NCBI RefSeq assembly: GCF_017161265.1
Contig: NZ_CP031393.1
Location: forward strand, 62,001-126,000
DNA from: Treponema medium
Lineage (GTDB): Bacteria; Spirochaetota; Spirochaetia; Treponematales; Treponemataceae
Reading direction: 5' to 3'
DNA: 64,000 nt
Each line of letters opens with the position of its first letter. The first letter of the stretch is position 1. The notes below the pieces were generated by a model. It was not told where the DNA came from, did no database searches, and saw nothing but the letters and a program-made list of their open reading frames with translations. The translations under genes were made by a program, and so were the position numbers. This document shows positions 1 through 8,843 of the stretch, one piece after another.

Positions 1-895
1 CGCTTACCTTTTCTTTAGCTTTCTTCTTCTGTTGCAGCAGCTTTTCTTCAAAGAATTCGCTTTCCTGATCTTTACGCAAATAGGTCTTTTTGCCCTTAAA
101 CGCTTTTTTAGTATTCTGTTTGTTGGTTTCAAGCGGCATCGGGCTTGACATCGGCCGACCGCCGGCACCACCTCTATTCTGTCCGCCTTGGAAACCGGGT
201 TTATTAAAGCCGCCCGTACGCGGTCTATCCGACGAATAGCCGCCTGCTCGACCGCCACGATTGTTCTCACCGCGTCCATCCTGCTGTGTCCGCCCTTGTC
301 CACCGGTAAAGCCGGACTTATGCCGATTACCTTGGTTACCGAACCGGCTCATTGGTTTAGAACCGCCCGCAAGATTCCCCGCGCGACGGTCGGGTCGTTT
401 GCTGCTTAAATCCAGCGAACGAATTTGATTCTTATTATCAGATTGCGTCTGTTGAGCCTGAGATTGGGTTTCGGCATTCTCTCTCCGTATCGGTTTATCA
501 GACCGATTCCTGTCATAACGCTCTGTGCGCTCACCGCTGTGCTTTTGCACGCGCCGGTTTTCTTCTCCCTGCACATGAGCGGGACTTTTTCGTTCTGCAG
601 GCTGTGCCGAGCGTTCCGATGTTTTTTTCGCCTGAGGAGAAGAGTCCACAGGAGTTGAAGATACAACAGGGCGCCGTTTAGGTTCGCTGACAGAACGATC
701 TCCGGCAGCGTTTGAATGAGCGGAATTCGATGCGGGATGTGCAACCGGCTTCAGCTTACGCTTTATAGTCCGCACCGGTCTTTGTTCTGCGGTTTGCTGT
801 ACCTGAGGCTGAGCTGCCGGCGCTGAAGCCGGTTCCGGCTTTGCCTTTTTGAGAATAACTTTTTGTTCCTGAGTATTTTCGATACCGTCTGCCAT
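1..895 (-). CDS. infB: Translation initiation factor IF-2, N-terminal part (cut by window edge)
   Basis: Partial gene running off the left edge. The visible 298 codons are the low-complexity N-terminal region only: a start MADGIENTQEQKVILKKAK, then stretches rich in Pro/Ala/Gln, Arg/Lys and Gly/Arg/Asn repeats, ending in a basic KK-rich segment near the edge. No GTPase domain is inside the window. The identity rests on the start motif (VILKK is typical of spirochaete IF-2), the basic extension, and position directly behind rimP-nusA, the conserved order in bacteria. IF-2 is the GTPase that brings initiator tRNA to the 30S subunit. It begins only 7 bases after the nusA stop, so it is co-transcribed with nusA. 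Confidence 0.85.
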   Translation of the reverse strand, partial: MADGIENTQEQKVILKKAKPEPASAPAAQPQVQQTAEQRPVRTIKRKLKPVAHPASNSAHSNAAGDRSVSEPKRRPVVSSTPVDSSPQAKKTSERSAQPAERKSPAHVQGEENRRVQKHSGERTERYDRNRSDKPIRRENAETQSQAQQTQSDNKNQIRSLDLSSKRPDRRAGNLAGGSKPMSRFGNQGNRHKSGFTGGQGRTQQDGRGENNRGGRAGGYSSDRPRTGGFNKPGFQGGQNRGGAGGRPMSSPMPLETNKQNTKKAFKGKKTYLRKDQESEFFEEKLLQQKKKAKEKVS

Positions 896-902
896 ACAAC
901 TC

Positions 903-2360
903 CTATTCTTCGTCCTCATATTCAAAACTTAAACCGACACCACAGTTAGGACAGACTGTCATATCGATCGTAATCGGTGCCCCGCATTCGGGACATTCGT
1001 ATACTTCTTCTTCATCTTCAGCAGATGCAGGCATTGTTTGATTTTCAGGCTGTGCTTCCTGTTCCGGCACTTGATTTTCATCAACAATCTCAAATGATTC
1101 GTTGATTAACGCCTCAAGGGCATTAACTTTTTCTTCTGACATACCGGGAAGTGCGCAGAGTTCTTGATGCGGAACATCCAAGAATTGCTCAACCGTTTCA
1201 ATATGATTCTCATGCAAGAGCGCTAACACATCAGGGTCAATACCTTCAACCTCTTCCAGTAAAATAGCCTCATCATTGAACAGATCTTCCGCAGCTTTAC
1301 GAGTTTCGGCGTGAATATCCATCTCTTGGAACTGTTTTTCGGTTTTTACATCGATACTCCAATCCGCCAACCGGTTCGCCAACCGGACATTCAAGCCCTG
1401 CTTTCCAATAGCGATTGAAAGCTGACTTTCCGCGACAACGGCAAGCGCCGTACGCTTTTCCGTATCAAGGATAACGACATCCAATACTTCAGCCGGAGAG
1501 AGGGCATTGGCTATAAATACAGCCGGATCGCTCGAATACTCAAGCACGTCGATTTTTTCTCCCTCCAACTCGGTAATAATCGCCTGGATACGAGTACCTT
1601 TTGGACCGACACAGGCGCCGACGGGATCCACATCCTCTCTATGAGAGATAACGGCAACCTTTGTCCTGTAGCCGGGTTCGCGGACGATTTTGTACAATTC
1701 AACAATATTATCGTAAATTTCAGGAACCTCAAGTTCCATTAAGCGGCGCACAAAATCGGGATCGGTACGAGAAAGGATGAGCTGTACGACATTCGATTGC
1801 CGGTGTTTTTTTACTTCCTTTATAAGAGCTTTTATTCTATCGTTTGGATGATATATTTCCTGCGGAAGCTGAAATTTCCGCGGCAAAAGCCCTTCGACTT
1901 TTCCGAGATCGACATAGATATTATCATTTTTCTTTCGCTGATAATAGCCGATGATAATCTCACCCTCTTTCGCCTTATACTCGGAATAAATGCTGTCTTT
2001 TTGGATCTCTCTCGTTGATTGATGCACGCGCTGTACACCCGCTTGAATTGAGCCGCGCTTAAAATCTTTAGGATCCAGCTCAAAAAGAAGCTCATCACCA
2101 AGTTCGCAGTCAGGAGCAAGTTTTGTTGCCTCTTCTATGTCTACCTCAAGCACAGGGTTCACAACATCATCAACAATCTTTTTACGTGCATATATGCTTA
2201 CCGCATCATCACCGGTAATAACCACCGCATTAACATCGGTCTTAAAAGCCGTTTTGTATGCAGCTTTCAATGTTTGTTCAACAATTTTAAATGCAAGATC
2301 TTCATCCAGTTCTTTTTCTAACGCGAATTTACGGACATCTTCAATCTTTACTCCAGCCAT
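903..2360 (-). CDS. nusA: Transcription termination/antitermination factor NusA with C-terminal zinc ribbon
   Basis: 485 residues. Order: N-terminal RNA-polymerase-binding domain (about 1-125), S1 domain (about 130-200), two KH domains (about 205-345, with GPKGTRI and the second-KH motif GKQGLNV), then a helix-hairpin-helix-like segment (about 375-420), an acidic linker, and four cysteines in two CxxC pairs (C456, C459, C470, C473) in the last 30 residues. The last element is a zinc-ribbon pattern not found in textbook NusA. ATG 2360 was chosen over an in-frame GTG at 2363 because AAGGAG ends 5 bases before it. NusA modulates pausing, termination and antitermination. It lies between rimP and infB in one operon. 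Confidence 0.96.
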   Translation of the reverse strand: MAGVKIEDVRKFALEKELDEDLAFKIVEQTLKAAYKTAFKTDVNAVVITGDDAVSIYARKKIVDDVVNPVLEVDIEEATKLAPDCELGDELLFELDPKDFKRGSIQAGVQRVHQSTREIQKDSIYSEYKAKEGEIIIGYYQRKKNDNIYVDLGKVEGLLPRKFQLPQEIYHPNDRIKALIKEVKKHRQSNVVQLILSRTDPDFVRRLMELEVPEIYDNIVELYKIVREPGYRTKVAVISHREDVDPVGACVGPKGTRIQAIITELEGEKIDVLEYSSDPAVFIANALSPAEVLDVVILDTEKRTALAVVAESQLSIAIGKQGLNVRLANRLADWSIDVKTEKQFQEMDIHAETRKAAEDLFNDEAILLEEVEGIDPDVLALLHENHIETVEQFLDVPHQELCALPGMSEEKVNALEALINESFEIVDENQVPEQEAQPENQTMPASAEDEEEVYECPECGAPITIDMTVCPNCGVGLSFEYEDEE

Positions 2361-2369
2361 CACGACTCC

Positions 2370-2819
2370 TTAGATCTTATTCAATTTCGCTTTTTTTATA
2401 TCCGCATACCGGATATCCCTTTGCCCGCCGGAAATATTTAAACAGATACCCGTCGAATCCGCAGCCAGCAATTCACCCTCAAGCCAATCGGGACAGGAAA
2501 CTTCCAATACCTTTATATTTTCTCCGATAAAGGCCTGAAATTCCGCTGCATTTTTTATTACTCTGTTAAGCCCCGGAGAGCTTACTTCCATTTGAATATC
2601 CTGAGAATTGAGCAAAACCTCTGCACGTGATAATAACGCCCGATGTACCTTTGAGCAATCGTCTATCCCGACTCCATTTTTACTGTAGATAACGGCCTTT
2701 ACCAGCCACATTGTTTTTTGGTGAACAATCTGCAAATCAACCAATTTATATCCGAGACCGGTAACCAGTTGTTCATAATCGGTAAAATACGGAACGGTTT
2801 CTTTTTGCACATATTCCAT
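2370..2819 (-). CDS. rimP: Ribosome maturation factor RimP
   Basis: 149 residues, normal RimP length. The central EVSSPGLNRVIK segment matches the family signature EVSSPGxxRxL, with an N-terminal alpha/beta domain and a C-terminal SH3-like domain. RimP assists 30S subunit maturation. It is the first gene of rimP-nusA-infB; nusA follows after 9 bases. The start is ATG 2819, with GGGAG 8 bases upstream; the longer reading frame would need a TTG at 2840. Unusually, the ribosome-binding site follows directly on the T-run of a terminator-like hairpin (2839-2863), suggesting attenuation control of the operon. Confidence 0.94.
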   Translation of the reverse strand: MEYVQKETVPYFTDYEQLVTGLGYKLVDLQIVHQKTMWLVKAVIYSKNGVGIDDCSKVHRALLSRAEVLLNSQDIQMEVSSPGLNRVIKNAAEFQAFIGENIKVLEVSCPDWLEGELLAADSTGICLNISGGQRDIRYADIKKAKLNKI

Positions 2820-2838
2820 TGCATCAACTCCCGTAAAC

Positions 2839-2863
2839 AAAAAAAGAGCCGTTTGAACGACTC
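2839..2863 (-). terminator. Terminator-like hairpin directly before rimP
   Basis: On the minus strand the sequence reads GAGTCGTTCAAACGGCTC followed by seven T. The stem has seven pairs, one mismatch and a very short loop. The T-run ends within 20 bases of the rimP start codon, leaving no room for a promoter between them. It therefore either ends readthrough from the HEAT gene with leakage into rimP, or acts as an attenuator. Confidence 0.6.
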
Positions 2864-3034
2864 CTGCCTAGATTTATAAGGATAATAAAGTTCTTTATGG
2901 ATAGTACCATAAAGAAAAAGATTATGCAAGCCATAGATTTCCACCTGTATTGGTACAGGGAACAAGTCAGTCGGCTAAAGTCCGCGCTGCCAAGACATAC
3001 ATACGCCAAGGCAGCAAAGATAACGCCTCGCCTG
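2864..3034 (-). promoter_or_regulatory. Structured leader between HEAT gene and rimP
   Basis: 171-base gap holding several strong inverted repeats: a perfect 10-bp stem (2891-2900 with 2907-2916, loop of 6), a perfect 6-bp stem (2944-2949 with 2954-2959, loop of 4), and a GCTGCC/GGCAGC pair further upstream. Followed by the terminator-like hairpin at 2839-2863, this resembles a structured mRNA leader that could control rimP-nusA-infB, for instance through NusA itself. I did not match it to a known riboswitch. Confidence 0.4.
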
Positions 3035-4492
3035 TTATTCCAGTAATCGCCGAGCACGACGTTGCAACGCACCTTGTTTTTCATCTTGCGCGATAGCTTC
3101 TACTAACATACGAGCATCCGCCGGAGCGTTCGTCTTAAACATATCAAGCCCGATACTCTTGGTTAGCACATCATCGCTCTGTAAAAAAGCTTTGCAAATT
3201 TCTGCCGTTGCAGTATTTTCGATTTTTGCAATTTCCTTACCGAACTCATACCGCAGTTTCTTTTGCTTGTTATCCGTTACGGTTGCCAGCACCACCGTAT
3301 CCAAATCAGCGGCAAGCGCCGTAGAATTGTGCTTTAACGCTGCGCTCAGGATTGTAATCCGCAATTTTTCGCTCTTTTTAGAATCACGGAATGTTTCGGC
3401 AAGCCATGTATTGCCTTCTGCCGTATTCAGCACGACCAACGTTTCTACCGCTGCAAACCGAACCGCATCCGTCGGGTCATACTTTGCGCGGTATAATACA
3501 TACGGCGCTGCTTCAGCCATTTTTGTCTTTTGTGCGGTTTTTAAGGCTTCAAGTCGAACTTTATAATAGCTGTCTTTAAATCCCTGCAAAATGAGCTTTC
3601 GGGTTTCATCCGTATCGAAAGATGCGGCGCCTCGTATTGCGGCTTCCCGAAGCTGCGGTTCCGGCTGTTCAAAAAACTCCGCCAGCAGAGGCACAATATC
3701 GGGGTTCTCCATTTGGGCAAGTCCGGCAACGGCGCTTGATCTAACGTAGATATTCTCGTTTTCATCCTGTGCCCGCTCAAGTAAAAACGCACGGGTATCT
3801 TCGCTATGTAGTTTTTCAAGCGCAGCCATAATTGTCTGTTTTAAAATAAGCTCCTGCTTTGCATCGTCAATTATCAAACTATCAAAATAGTCTGCTAAAA
3901 AGGCCGCTTCTTCATCACCGCCGATTTCGCCTAATACGGAAACCGTTTCCGCTCCATACTCCGCCGTATCTTGGGTCAGCATTTTTTGTAGCGCTTCATT
4001 TAAAGCGGGAGTAAGCTCCGGCTTTACCGTTGCGAGGTAAGACAGCACTGCTTTTACCAACGTCCGCTGTTGGGCTTCATAATCTTCCAATACTGCAACC
4101 GCAGCTTCCGTGAGTTGAGTGTTTTCGTATTTTTGGTATAAACCGAAAAGGCCTTCGCGCACGGCAGAACTTTTTGTCTCCATAAAGAGGCGGTTAAAAT
4201 CGCCTTGCAGCGTTTCAAAATCACGCTTTTCAACCTTATTGACTACCTCAAGTATTTCCGATTCCAACCCGTACTGCAATGCTTGTTGTGCTTTTTCAAT
4301 CTCATCAAGCTCTTGTTTTTTCTCTTCCGGTTTTTCTGTTCCGTTCTTTTGGGCATCCTGTTCTGCTTGCTGTTTTACTTGCGGTACGGTCTTATCGGTC
4401 GTTGTTTTTGATGGAGCAGTATCCGCAGCTGCATACATCGGTACAATTAGTACCGACAGCGCGGTCAATATCATAAAAACAAGTCTTTTCAT
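3035..4492 (-). CDS. Exported HEAT-repeat protein
   Basis: 485 residues. The N-terminus MKRLVFMILTALSVLIV followed by an Ala-rich cleavage region is a signal peptide, so the protein is exported, probably to the periplasm. A Lys/Glu/Gln-rich linker (about 25-75) is followed by a long all-helical region with HEAT/armadillo-like repeats of 30-35 residues (for example the ARDEN-type and PDIVPLLAEFF units). Such repeats are protein-binding scaffolds; the partner is unknown. ATG 4492 was preferred over an upstream in-frame start because it has AGGAG at good distance and starts the signal peptide. It sits between rsfS and the rimP leader. Confidence 0.8.
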   Translation of the reverse strand: MKRLVFMILTALSVLIVPMYAAADTAPSKTTTDKTVPQVKQQAEQDAQKNGTEKPEEKKQELDEIEKAQQALQYGLESEILEVVNKVEKRDFETLQGDFNRLFMETKSSAVREGLFGLYQKYENTQLTEAAVAVLEDYEAQQRTLVKAVLSYLATVKPELTPALNEALQKMLTQDTAEYGAETVSVLGEIGGDEEAAFLADYFDSLIIDDAKQELILKQTIMAALEKLHSEDTRAFLLERAQDENENIYVRSSAVAGLAQMENPDIVPLLAEFFEQPEPQLREAAIRGAASFDTDETRKLILQGFKDSYYKVRLEALKTAQKTKMAEAAPYVLYRAKYDPTDAVRFAAVETLVVLNTAEGNTWLAETFRDSKKSEKLRITILSAALKHNSTALAADLDTVVLATVTDNKQKKLRYEFGKEIAKIENTATAEICKAFLQSDDVLTKSIGLDMFKTNAPADARMLVEAIAQDEKQGALQRRARRLLE

Positions 4493-4616
4493 CACAATAC
4501 TCCTGCAATCATTATCGGAATTCCAAGATTTTACTTTTAAGAACCGTTGATACTTTATACCGAAGCTTGCCCAATGAGTAAATTCATAATGCTTCATTAG
4601 AATTATGAAATTCCTC

Positions 4617-4967
4617 TTATGCTAATAGATTAGGGCTGTCATACCACAAGCGTTCAAGGTCGTAGAATTTCCGAGCGGTAGGGCTCATTAAATGCACAAC
4701 GATGGAGCCGAAATCGAGCAGTTTCCATTCGTCGCCATCCGGACTTTTTCTAATGGTCCGATATTCCTCAATCTGCATCTCTTTCGCCGCTTCCATAATT
4801 TTGCCTTCAAGACCGCCGGCCTGTTTACCGCTCGATATGGTTGCAATCACAAAAAAATCCGTCCAAATATGCGCCTGCCGTAAATCGAGCACTACCACCG
4901 ATTCCGCTTTAAGATCACGCAAAATCGTTCCGAATGTTAAAGCCGCCTGTTCAAAATTAACTTCCAT
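4617..4967 (-). CDS. rsfS: Ribosomal silencing factor RsfS (Iojap family)
   Basis: 116 residues, normal family length. The motifs DLRQAHIWTDFFVIATISSG and SPDGDEWKLLDFGSIVVHLM match the Iojap/RsfS signature (usually TDYFVI and WVLLDYGDVVVHVF). RsfS binds ribosomal protein L14 and blocks joining of the 50S and 30S subunits when growth slows. It follows the LCP gene by about 20 bases, in the common bacterial order nadD-yqeK-LCP-rsfS, which supports the call. Confidence 0.95.
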   Translation of the reverse strand: MEVNFEQAALTFGTILRDLKAESVVVLDLRQAHIWTDFFVIATISSGKQAGGLEGKIMEAAKEMQIEEYRTIRKSPDGDEWKLLDFGSIVVHLMSPTARKFYDLERLWYDSPNLLA

Positions 4968-4988
4968 AATATTTTCTTATCCTCTTCT

Positions 4989-6173
4989 CTATTTTTTTTG
5001 CCGTACCGAATATCCGTTAAAATCCTTGCCGAGTATCAACGTAAAGTCGACATTTGTTTCGATGCCGGAATGATCATCGCCGATTTGAGCAGATTCGATA
5101 TTTTCGCAGCGGACAACCTGCCCGACGATCTTTGCCACCGCCTCATTACCGATTCTATCGATTAAGACTGTATGCTCAACACCCGTTTGCGCCGCATTCC
5201 CGACACGGATAACGTCATACCCGAAACTCTGATATAACTCGGAGGCAGTCCGCGCAAGCCCGTTCACATCGGTTCCGTTTAAAACCTCCAATGCGTATAC
5301 CCGCTCCAAGGTTGTACCTTCTTTTGAAGCCAGCGCGGCAAGGGTCTGCCCGATAATTTCCTTTATCTGCTGACCGTCACGAAACGGAAAGAGTAATTCC
5401 TTTGAATCGACGATACGAACGGCGCCGGTTAAACGCTGGGGGACCAATCGCTCCGAATCGATTTTACAAAGGTATTCCAAAAGCTGTTTTAAATTTCCAC
5501 CGGTAACATTGCTATGCAGCAGCGGACTGAACACCTTAAACTGTTCTTTTTCGAGCATTTCAGGATGCTCATATAAACTACGAAGAAAGGCCAATACCGC
5601 TTTTTGCTTGCGGGTTACCGCTTCACCTTCGGCATCCGCCTCATCTTCATACAACAGATAGTCGCGAACCTTATCGCCGTCTAACAGCACCGAACCGGAA
5701 GGGAGCAAAATCTTCCCATATTGTTCGGAATCGATATCTATCGAAGAAGGAATAAAAACCGAAATACCGCCGAGCAAATCGGTTAAATGCATAAAGTCGG
5801 TCAACGAACACACAATATAAAACGGAATGTCAACACCGGCCAGTTTTTCAATTTCTTCTTTATAAACAGCAGCACCTTTTTCCGTATAGAGCGAGCCGAT
5901 ACCGCCGGTACGCCCAAGCTGAGGTAAAATCAAGCCGATATTCGCAGGAATATCGAACATTGCCGCGCGCCGTGTTTGCGAATAGTGAGCAACAACATTC
6001 GTAGAAATAGGAACATTGTCGTTTTCGATGATAAACAGCACCTTGAGTACATTATCCTCAGAAAGAGAGGTACTGATAGGGTCAACATTGAGATTCCGTG
6101 CGACAATCACCCCAGAAGGAATGAGCATAGCTAAGATGAGTAGTAAAAAGATGATGTTTTTTCCCTCTTTCAA
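4989..6173 (-). CDS. LytR-CpsA-Psr (LCP) family protein with LytR C-terminal domain
   Basis: 394 residues. One N-terminal membrane segment (about 7-25), an LCP domain (about 40-260) with the LTDLLGGI segment, and a C-terminal LytR_C-type domain (about 295-390, starting LEVLNGTDVNGLA). LCP proteins transfer glycopolymers from lipid carriers onto the cell wall or a related acceptor; the spirochaete acceptor is unknown. The start is a TTG that overlaps the yqeK stop (TTGA); GGGAGG lies 7 bases upstream. The overlap implies translational coupling. Several Arg residues usual in the lipid-phosphate pocket of LCP enzymes were not located by eye, so activity is unproven. Confidence 0.82.
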   Translation of the reverse strand: MKEGKNIIFLLLILAMLIPSGVIVARNLNVDPISTSLSEDNVLKVLFIIENDNVPISTNVVAHYSQTRRAAMFDIPANIGLILPQLGRTGGIGSLYTEKGAAVYKEEIEKLAGVDIPFYIVCSLTDFMHLTDLLGGISVFIPSSIDIDSEQYGKILLPSGSVLLDGDKVRDYLLYEDEADAEGEAVTRKQKAVLAFLRSLYEHPEMLEKEQFKVFSPLLHSNVTGGNLKQLLEYLCKIDSERLVPQRLTGAVRIVDSKELLFPFRDGQQIKEIIGQTLAALASKEGTTLERVYALEVLNGTDVNGLARTASELYQSFGYDVIRVGNAAQTGVEHTVLIDRIGNEAVAKIVGQVVRCENIESAQIGDDHSGIETNVDFTLILGKDFNGYSVRQKK

Positions 6174-6874
6174 TTCCTTGCCTCCCGACGGATCGTTTTC
6201 GTCTGCATATCCGGCACCGTCTGTGCTCGACTATTCGGCATCGCCTGCCTATCCGGTGCCCTCCGTGTCTGCCTATCCTGTACGGAACCCTTCTCTTTTA
6301 AAAACCGATATGTTTTATAGGTACACGCCTGCACTTTTTTCCCTTTTGACTCCACAAAGCCGATAACCTCTTTCAGCACTTCAAGAAAAAGCTCATCGAG
6401 CGTCAGGTGGTCAACCTTTTCCCGTAAGTAACCGCAATTTTTCCGGCCGGGTTCGATTTTATCTGCAATATAGATAATCCGCCCTAACGCATCAAACTTC
6501 GTAGAAGCGGATGTATGAAAACGCACCGCATTTAAAAGCGATTTTTTATGGATCCCATAATGCTCCTGCAATAAAACCGCTGCAGCCCGCCCGTGCAGTA
6601 ACTCGGAATTTGCCGCTTCGTCAGGAGTAACGGGATGACCGTCCGTCCGTACCGTGCGGAGTAGAAAGCCAATGGGTTTTTCTTTGCACATATCGTGGGA
6701 AATACCGGCGAGATAACAAAGCCGCTGCAGCCTGTGTCCGTAGCCGTAGCGGTGGGCAAGTTCTTCCGCATAAGAGGCAACCCTGCATGAATGTTCATAG
6801 CGGTAATCGGAAAGATTGGCTCGTGCATACCTATCCAGCGCTGTGATGAGTTTTTCAATACGGATATCATTCAT
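6170..6874 (-). CDS. yqeK: YqeK-family HD-domain hydrolase (probable Ap4A hydrolase)
   Basis: 234 residues. HD-type metal ligands are visible: H in YRYEHSCRV, HD in ISHDMCKEK, then H in ELLHGRAAA and the later HTSAS and YIADKIEPGR segments. This is the YqeK pattern, whose members split diadenosine tetraphosphate symmetrically. The last 40 residues are an Arg/Gln-rich low-complexity tail not typical of the family. ATG 6874 overlaps the nadD stop by 8 bases; the longer frame would run far into nadD. The gene overlaps the LCP start by 4 bases. Confidence 0.88.
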   Translation of the reverse strand: MNDIRIEKLITALDRYARANLSDYRYEHSCRVASYAEELAHRYGYGHRLQRLCYLAGISHDMCKEKPIGFLLRTVRTDGHPVTPDEAANSELLHGRAAAVLLQEHYGIHKKSLLNAVRFHTSASTKFDALGRIIYIADKIEPGRKNCGYLREKVDHLTLDELFLEVLKEVIGFVESKGKKVQACTYKTYRFLKEKGSVQDRQTRRAPDRQAMPNSRAQTVPDMQTKTIRREARN

Positions 6875-7457
6875 AGAGTTTATGTTCTTTAATATACGAG
6901 TATACGGCTGAAGGTACAAGATAGCGCCAGCTCTTTTTTTCTTGTATGGCTGCCCGTATTCCGCTTGAAGACACCGGCAGCAGAGCATTATCTACCCTTA
7001 AATGAGGAAGCTTACCCGCAGAAGCGGCTTGTTCCGTAGAATACCGGTCTATAATGCGGTTTCCTACTATTATATCGGCATAATCGGGTATGCACTCCGC
7101 TTCACGCCAGCCGCTAAAGCCTTCCAGTAAATCATCGCCGATAATCAACCCGATTTTTCCTTCACATTGAGGAAATTTTTTCTTTAGGAATTTTAACGTA
7201 TCGATGGTATACGAAACGCCTTGCCGCTGTATCTCGCAGGGTTCGCAGTAGAAAGCCGGATTATCGGCGATTGCGAGTTTTACCATTGCAAGCCTGTCCT
7301 CGGCGGTGCAGCCGGAGTGTCCGTCTTTAAAGGGTGATAAGAATGCGGGGACAAAGGCTATGGTGTCGTACCCGTAACGGAGAGCAACCGCATCGGCAAG
7401 CATCAAATGGCCGATATGAATAGGATTGTAAGATCCGCCCAATACGGCGAGCCTCAT
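6867..7457 (-). CDS. nadD: Nicotinate-nucleotide adenylyltransferase
   Basis: 196 residues. The N-terminus LAVLGGSYNPIHIGHL carries the GSFDPxHxGH nucleotidyl-transferase signature (here GSYNPIHIGH), and SSSGIRAAI near the C-terminus is the ISSTxIR ATP-binding motif. It adenylates nicotinate mononucleotide to deamido-NAD in NAD synthesis. The ATG overlaps the obg stop by 4 bases and the end overlaps yqeK by 8 bases, a tightly coupled operon. Confidence 0.95.
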   Translation of the reverse strand: MRLAVLGGSYNPIHIGHLMLADAVALRYGYDTIAFVPAFLSPFKDGHSGCTAEDRLAMVKLAIADNPAFYCEPCEIQRQGVSYTIDTLKFLKKKFPQCEGKIGLIIGDDLLEGFSGWREAECIPDYADIIVGNRIIDRYSTEQAASAGKLPHLRVDNALLPVSSSGIRAAIQEKKSWRYLVPSAVYSYIKEHKLYE

Positions 7458-8761
7458 TTTTTACCCTTCCGCTTGCGGCTTAGACTCACCGTTGCGCCGA
7501 AGCCTTCCTGTTGCACGTAAACGGGGTCTTCCAGCTCTGCATGCATAAAGTTATTGTCTGCCGCAGCCGGCACGATAGTCTTTTGTACACCTCCGGCGGC
7601 GTTAAAATGGTTGCTTCCGGCAGCACTATCGAAATCGAACATACTGCCCGCAGCCATATCTGCCGATAAACCTTCGGTTGTCCAGTCATCACCGGATGCG
7701 GCGGCGCGTACGGATTCGCCTGATATGCCCCCCGCCGAAGCTTCAGCGCTCTTATCCGCATCTGCGGCAGCAAGCTCTTCCACCAGTGCAACAAACGCAT
7801 CGCGGACCTCGTCCAATCCCCAGCGGTTAAACACCGAAATACCGAGTACGGGCACATCGGAAAGTTTTTCCCGCAAGGTTTTGAGCCGCTCTTTTGTTCC
7901 CTCAAGGTCGAGCTTGGTTGCGATAATAACTCGTTTTTTTGCCACCAATTCCTCCGAATAGGCTGCAAGCTCTCCGCAGAGGGTATCATACGCGGTTAAA
8001 TAATTCTCATCGGAAAGGTCAATCAAAAAGGCCAGCCCTGCCGTCCGCGAAATATGCTTTAAGAACCGGATACCGAGGCCGACGCCCTCCGAAGCGCCCT
8101 CCAAAATCCCCGGTATATCCGCGATGATAATATCCTGTTCCTCATCGATACGGAGGACGCCGAGGTTCGGTATTTTGGTGGTAAACGGATAGGGCGCAAT
8201 CTTAGGGCGGGCATTGGTAAAGTAATCCAACAGAGAAGACTTACCGGCATTGGGAAAACCGACAAGTCCGATATCGGCAATGATATTCAGCTCAATTTTA
8301 AGCCGGCGGGTCTTACCCTCCTGTCCCGGCAAAGCAGTGCGCGGCGCTTGATTGGTGGAGGTTTTAAAATGACAATTCCCCCAGCCGCCGTTACCGCCGG
8401 TCAAGAAAGGAATAAGCCCCTCAGTCCGGTCGCCGAAATCGTAGACAAGCTCATCGGTATCGGCATCTTTAATAATGCAACCCGGCGGAAGCGGAATAAC
8501 ACAATCGGCGCCCTTCGCACCGAATCGTTTTGAACCTTGCCCATCCAAGCCGTTTTTTGCCCGGAATACCCGCTTATGGCGTAAATGCACAAGCGTGCGC
8601 ATATTCCGTTTAATCTCAAACAGCACATCGCCGCCACGCCCGCCGTCGCCGCCTGCAGGGCCGCCCTTAGGCACATATTTTTCCCGCCGGAACGCAATAC
8701 AGCCGTTCCCGCCTTTTCCCGATGAAACTTCGATTAAAGCTTCATCCGCAAATTGAATCAT
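7454..8761 (-). CDS. obg: GTPase Obg/CgtA
   Basis: 435 residues. Gly-rich Obg fold (1-158, GKGGNGCIAFRREKY and further GG repeats), then a GTPase domain with G1 GFPNAGKSS, G3 DIPG and G4 ATKLDLEG. After about residue 335 comes a roughly 95-residue Ala/Gly/Ser/Asp-rich tail ending in a basic RKRKGKK, specific to this lineage as far as I can judge. Obg is a ribosome-associated GTPase needed for 50S assembly and stress control. The start codon follows a strong terminator-like hairpin closely, so obg expression may depend on readthrough from rplU-prp-rpmA. Confidence 0.96.
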   Translation of the reverse strand: MIQFADEALIEVSSGKGGNGCIAFRREKYVPKGGPAGGDGGRGGDVLFEIKRNMRTLVHLRHKRVFRAKNGLDGQGSKRFGAKGADCVIPLPPGCIIKDADTDELVYDFGDRTEGLIPFLTGGNGGWGNCHFKTSTNQAPRTALPGQEGKTRRLKIELNIIADIGLVGFPNAGKSSLLDYFTNARPKIAPYPFTTKIPNLGVLRIDEEQDIIIADIPGILEGASEGVGLGIRFLKHISRTAGLAFLIDLSDENYLTAYDTLCGELAAYSEELVAKKRVIIATKLDLEGTKERLKTLREKLSDVPVLGISVFNRWGLDEVRDAFVALVEELAAADADKSAEASAGGISGESVRAAASGDDWTTEGLSADMAAGSMFDFDSAAGSNHFNAAGGVQKTIVPAAADNNFMHAELEDPVYVQQEGFGATVSLSRKRKGKK

Positions 8762-8779
8762 CGCCTCGTTTCCTTCTCG

Positions 8780-8808
8780 AAAAAAAAAGCCGGCATTAGA
8801 GCCGGCTT
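8780..8808 (-). terminator. Intrinsic terminator between rpmA and obg
   Basis: On the minus strand AAGCCGGC, a 6-base loop, GCCGGCTT and a run of nine T. The 8-bp GC-rich stem is perfect. It lies between the rpmA stop (8844) and the obg start (8761), with only 19 bases left before obg, so it probably tunes the ratio of ribosomal proteins to obg rather than isolating obg fully. Confidence 0.85.
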
Positions 8809-8843
8809 CTATTATTATTGCGGAATTAACCGCTCGTCCATCC

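Noticed and set aside
2370-2840. Longer rimP start at 2840
   Set aside because: It needs a TTG lying on the terminator T-run; ATG 2819 has GGGAG at proper spacing.
3035-4597. Longer start for the HEAT protein at 4597
   Set aside because: It would bury the signal peptide 35 residues inside the protein; ATG 4492 has a good ribosome-binding site.
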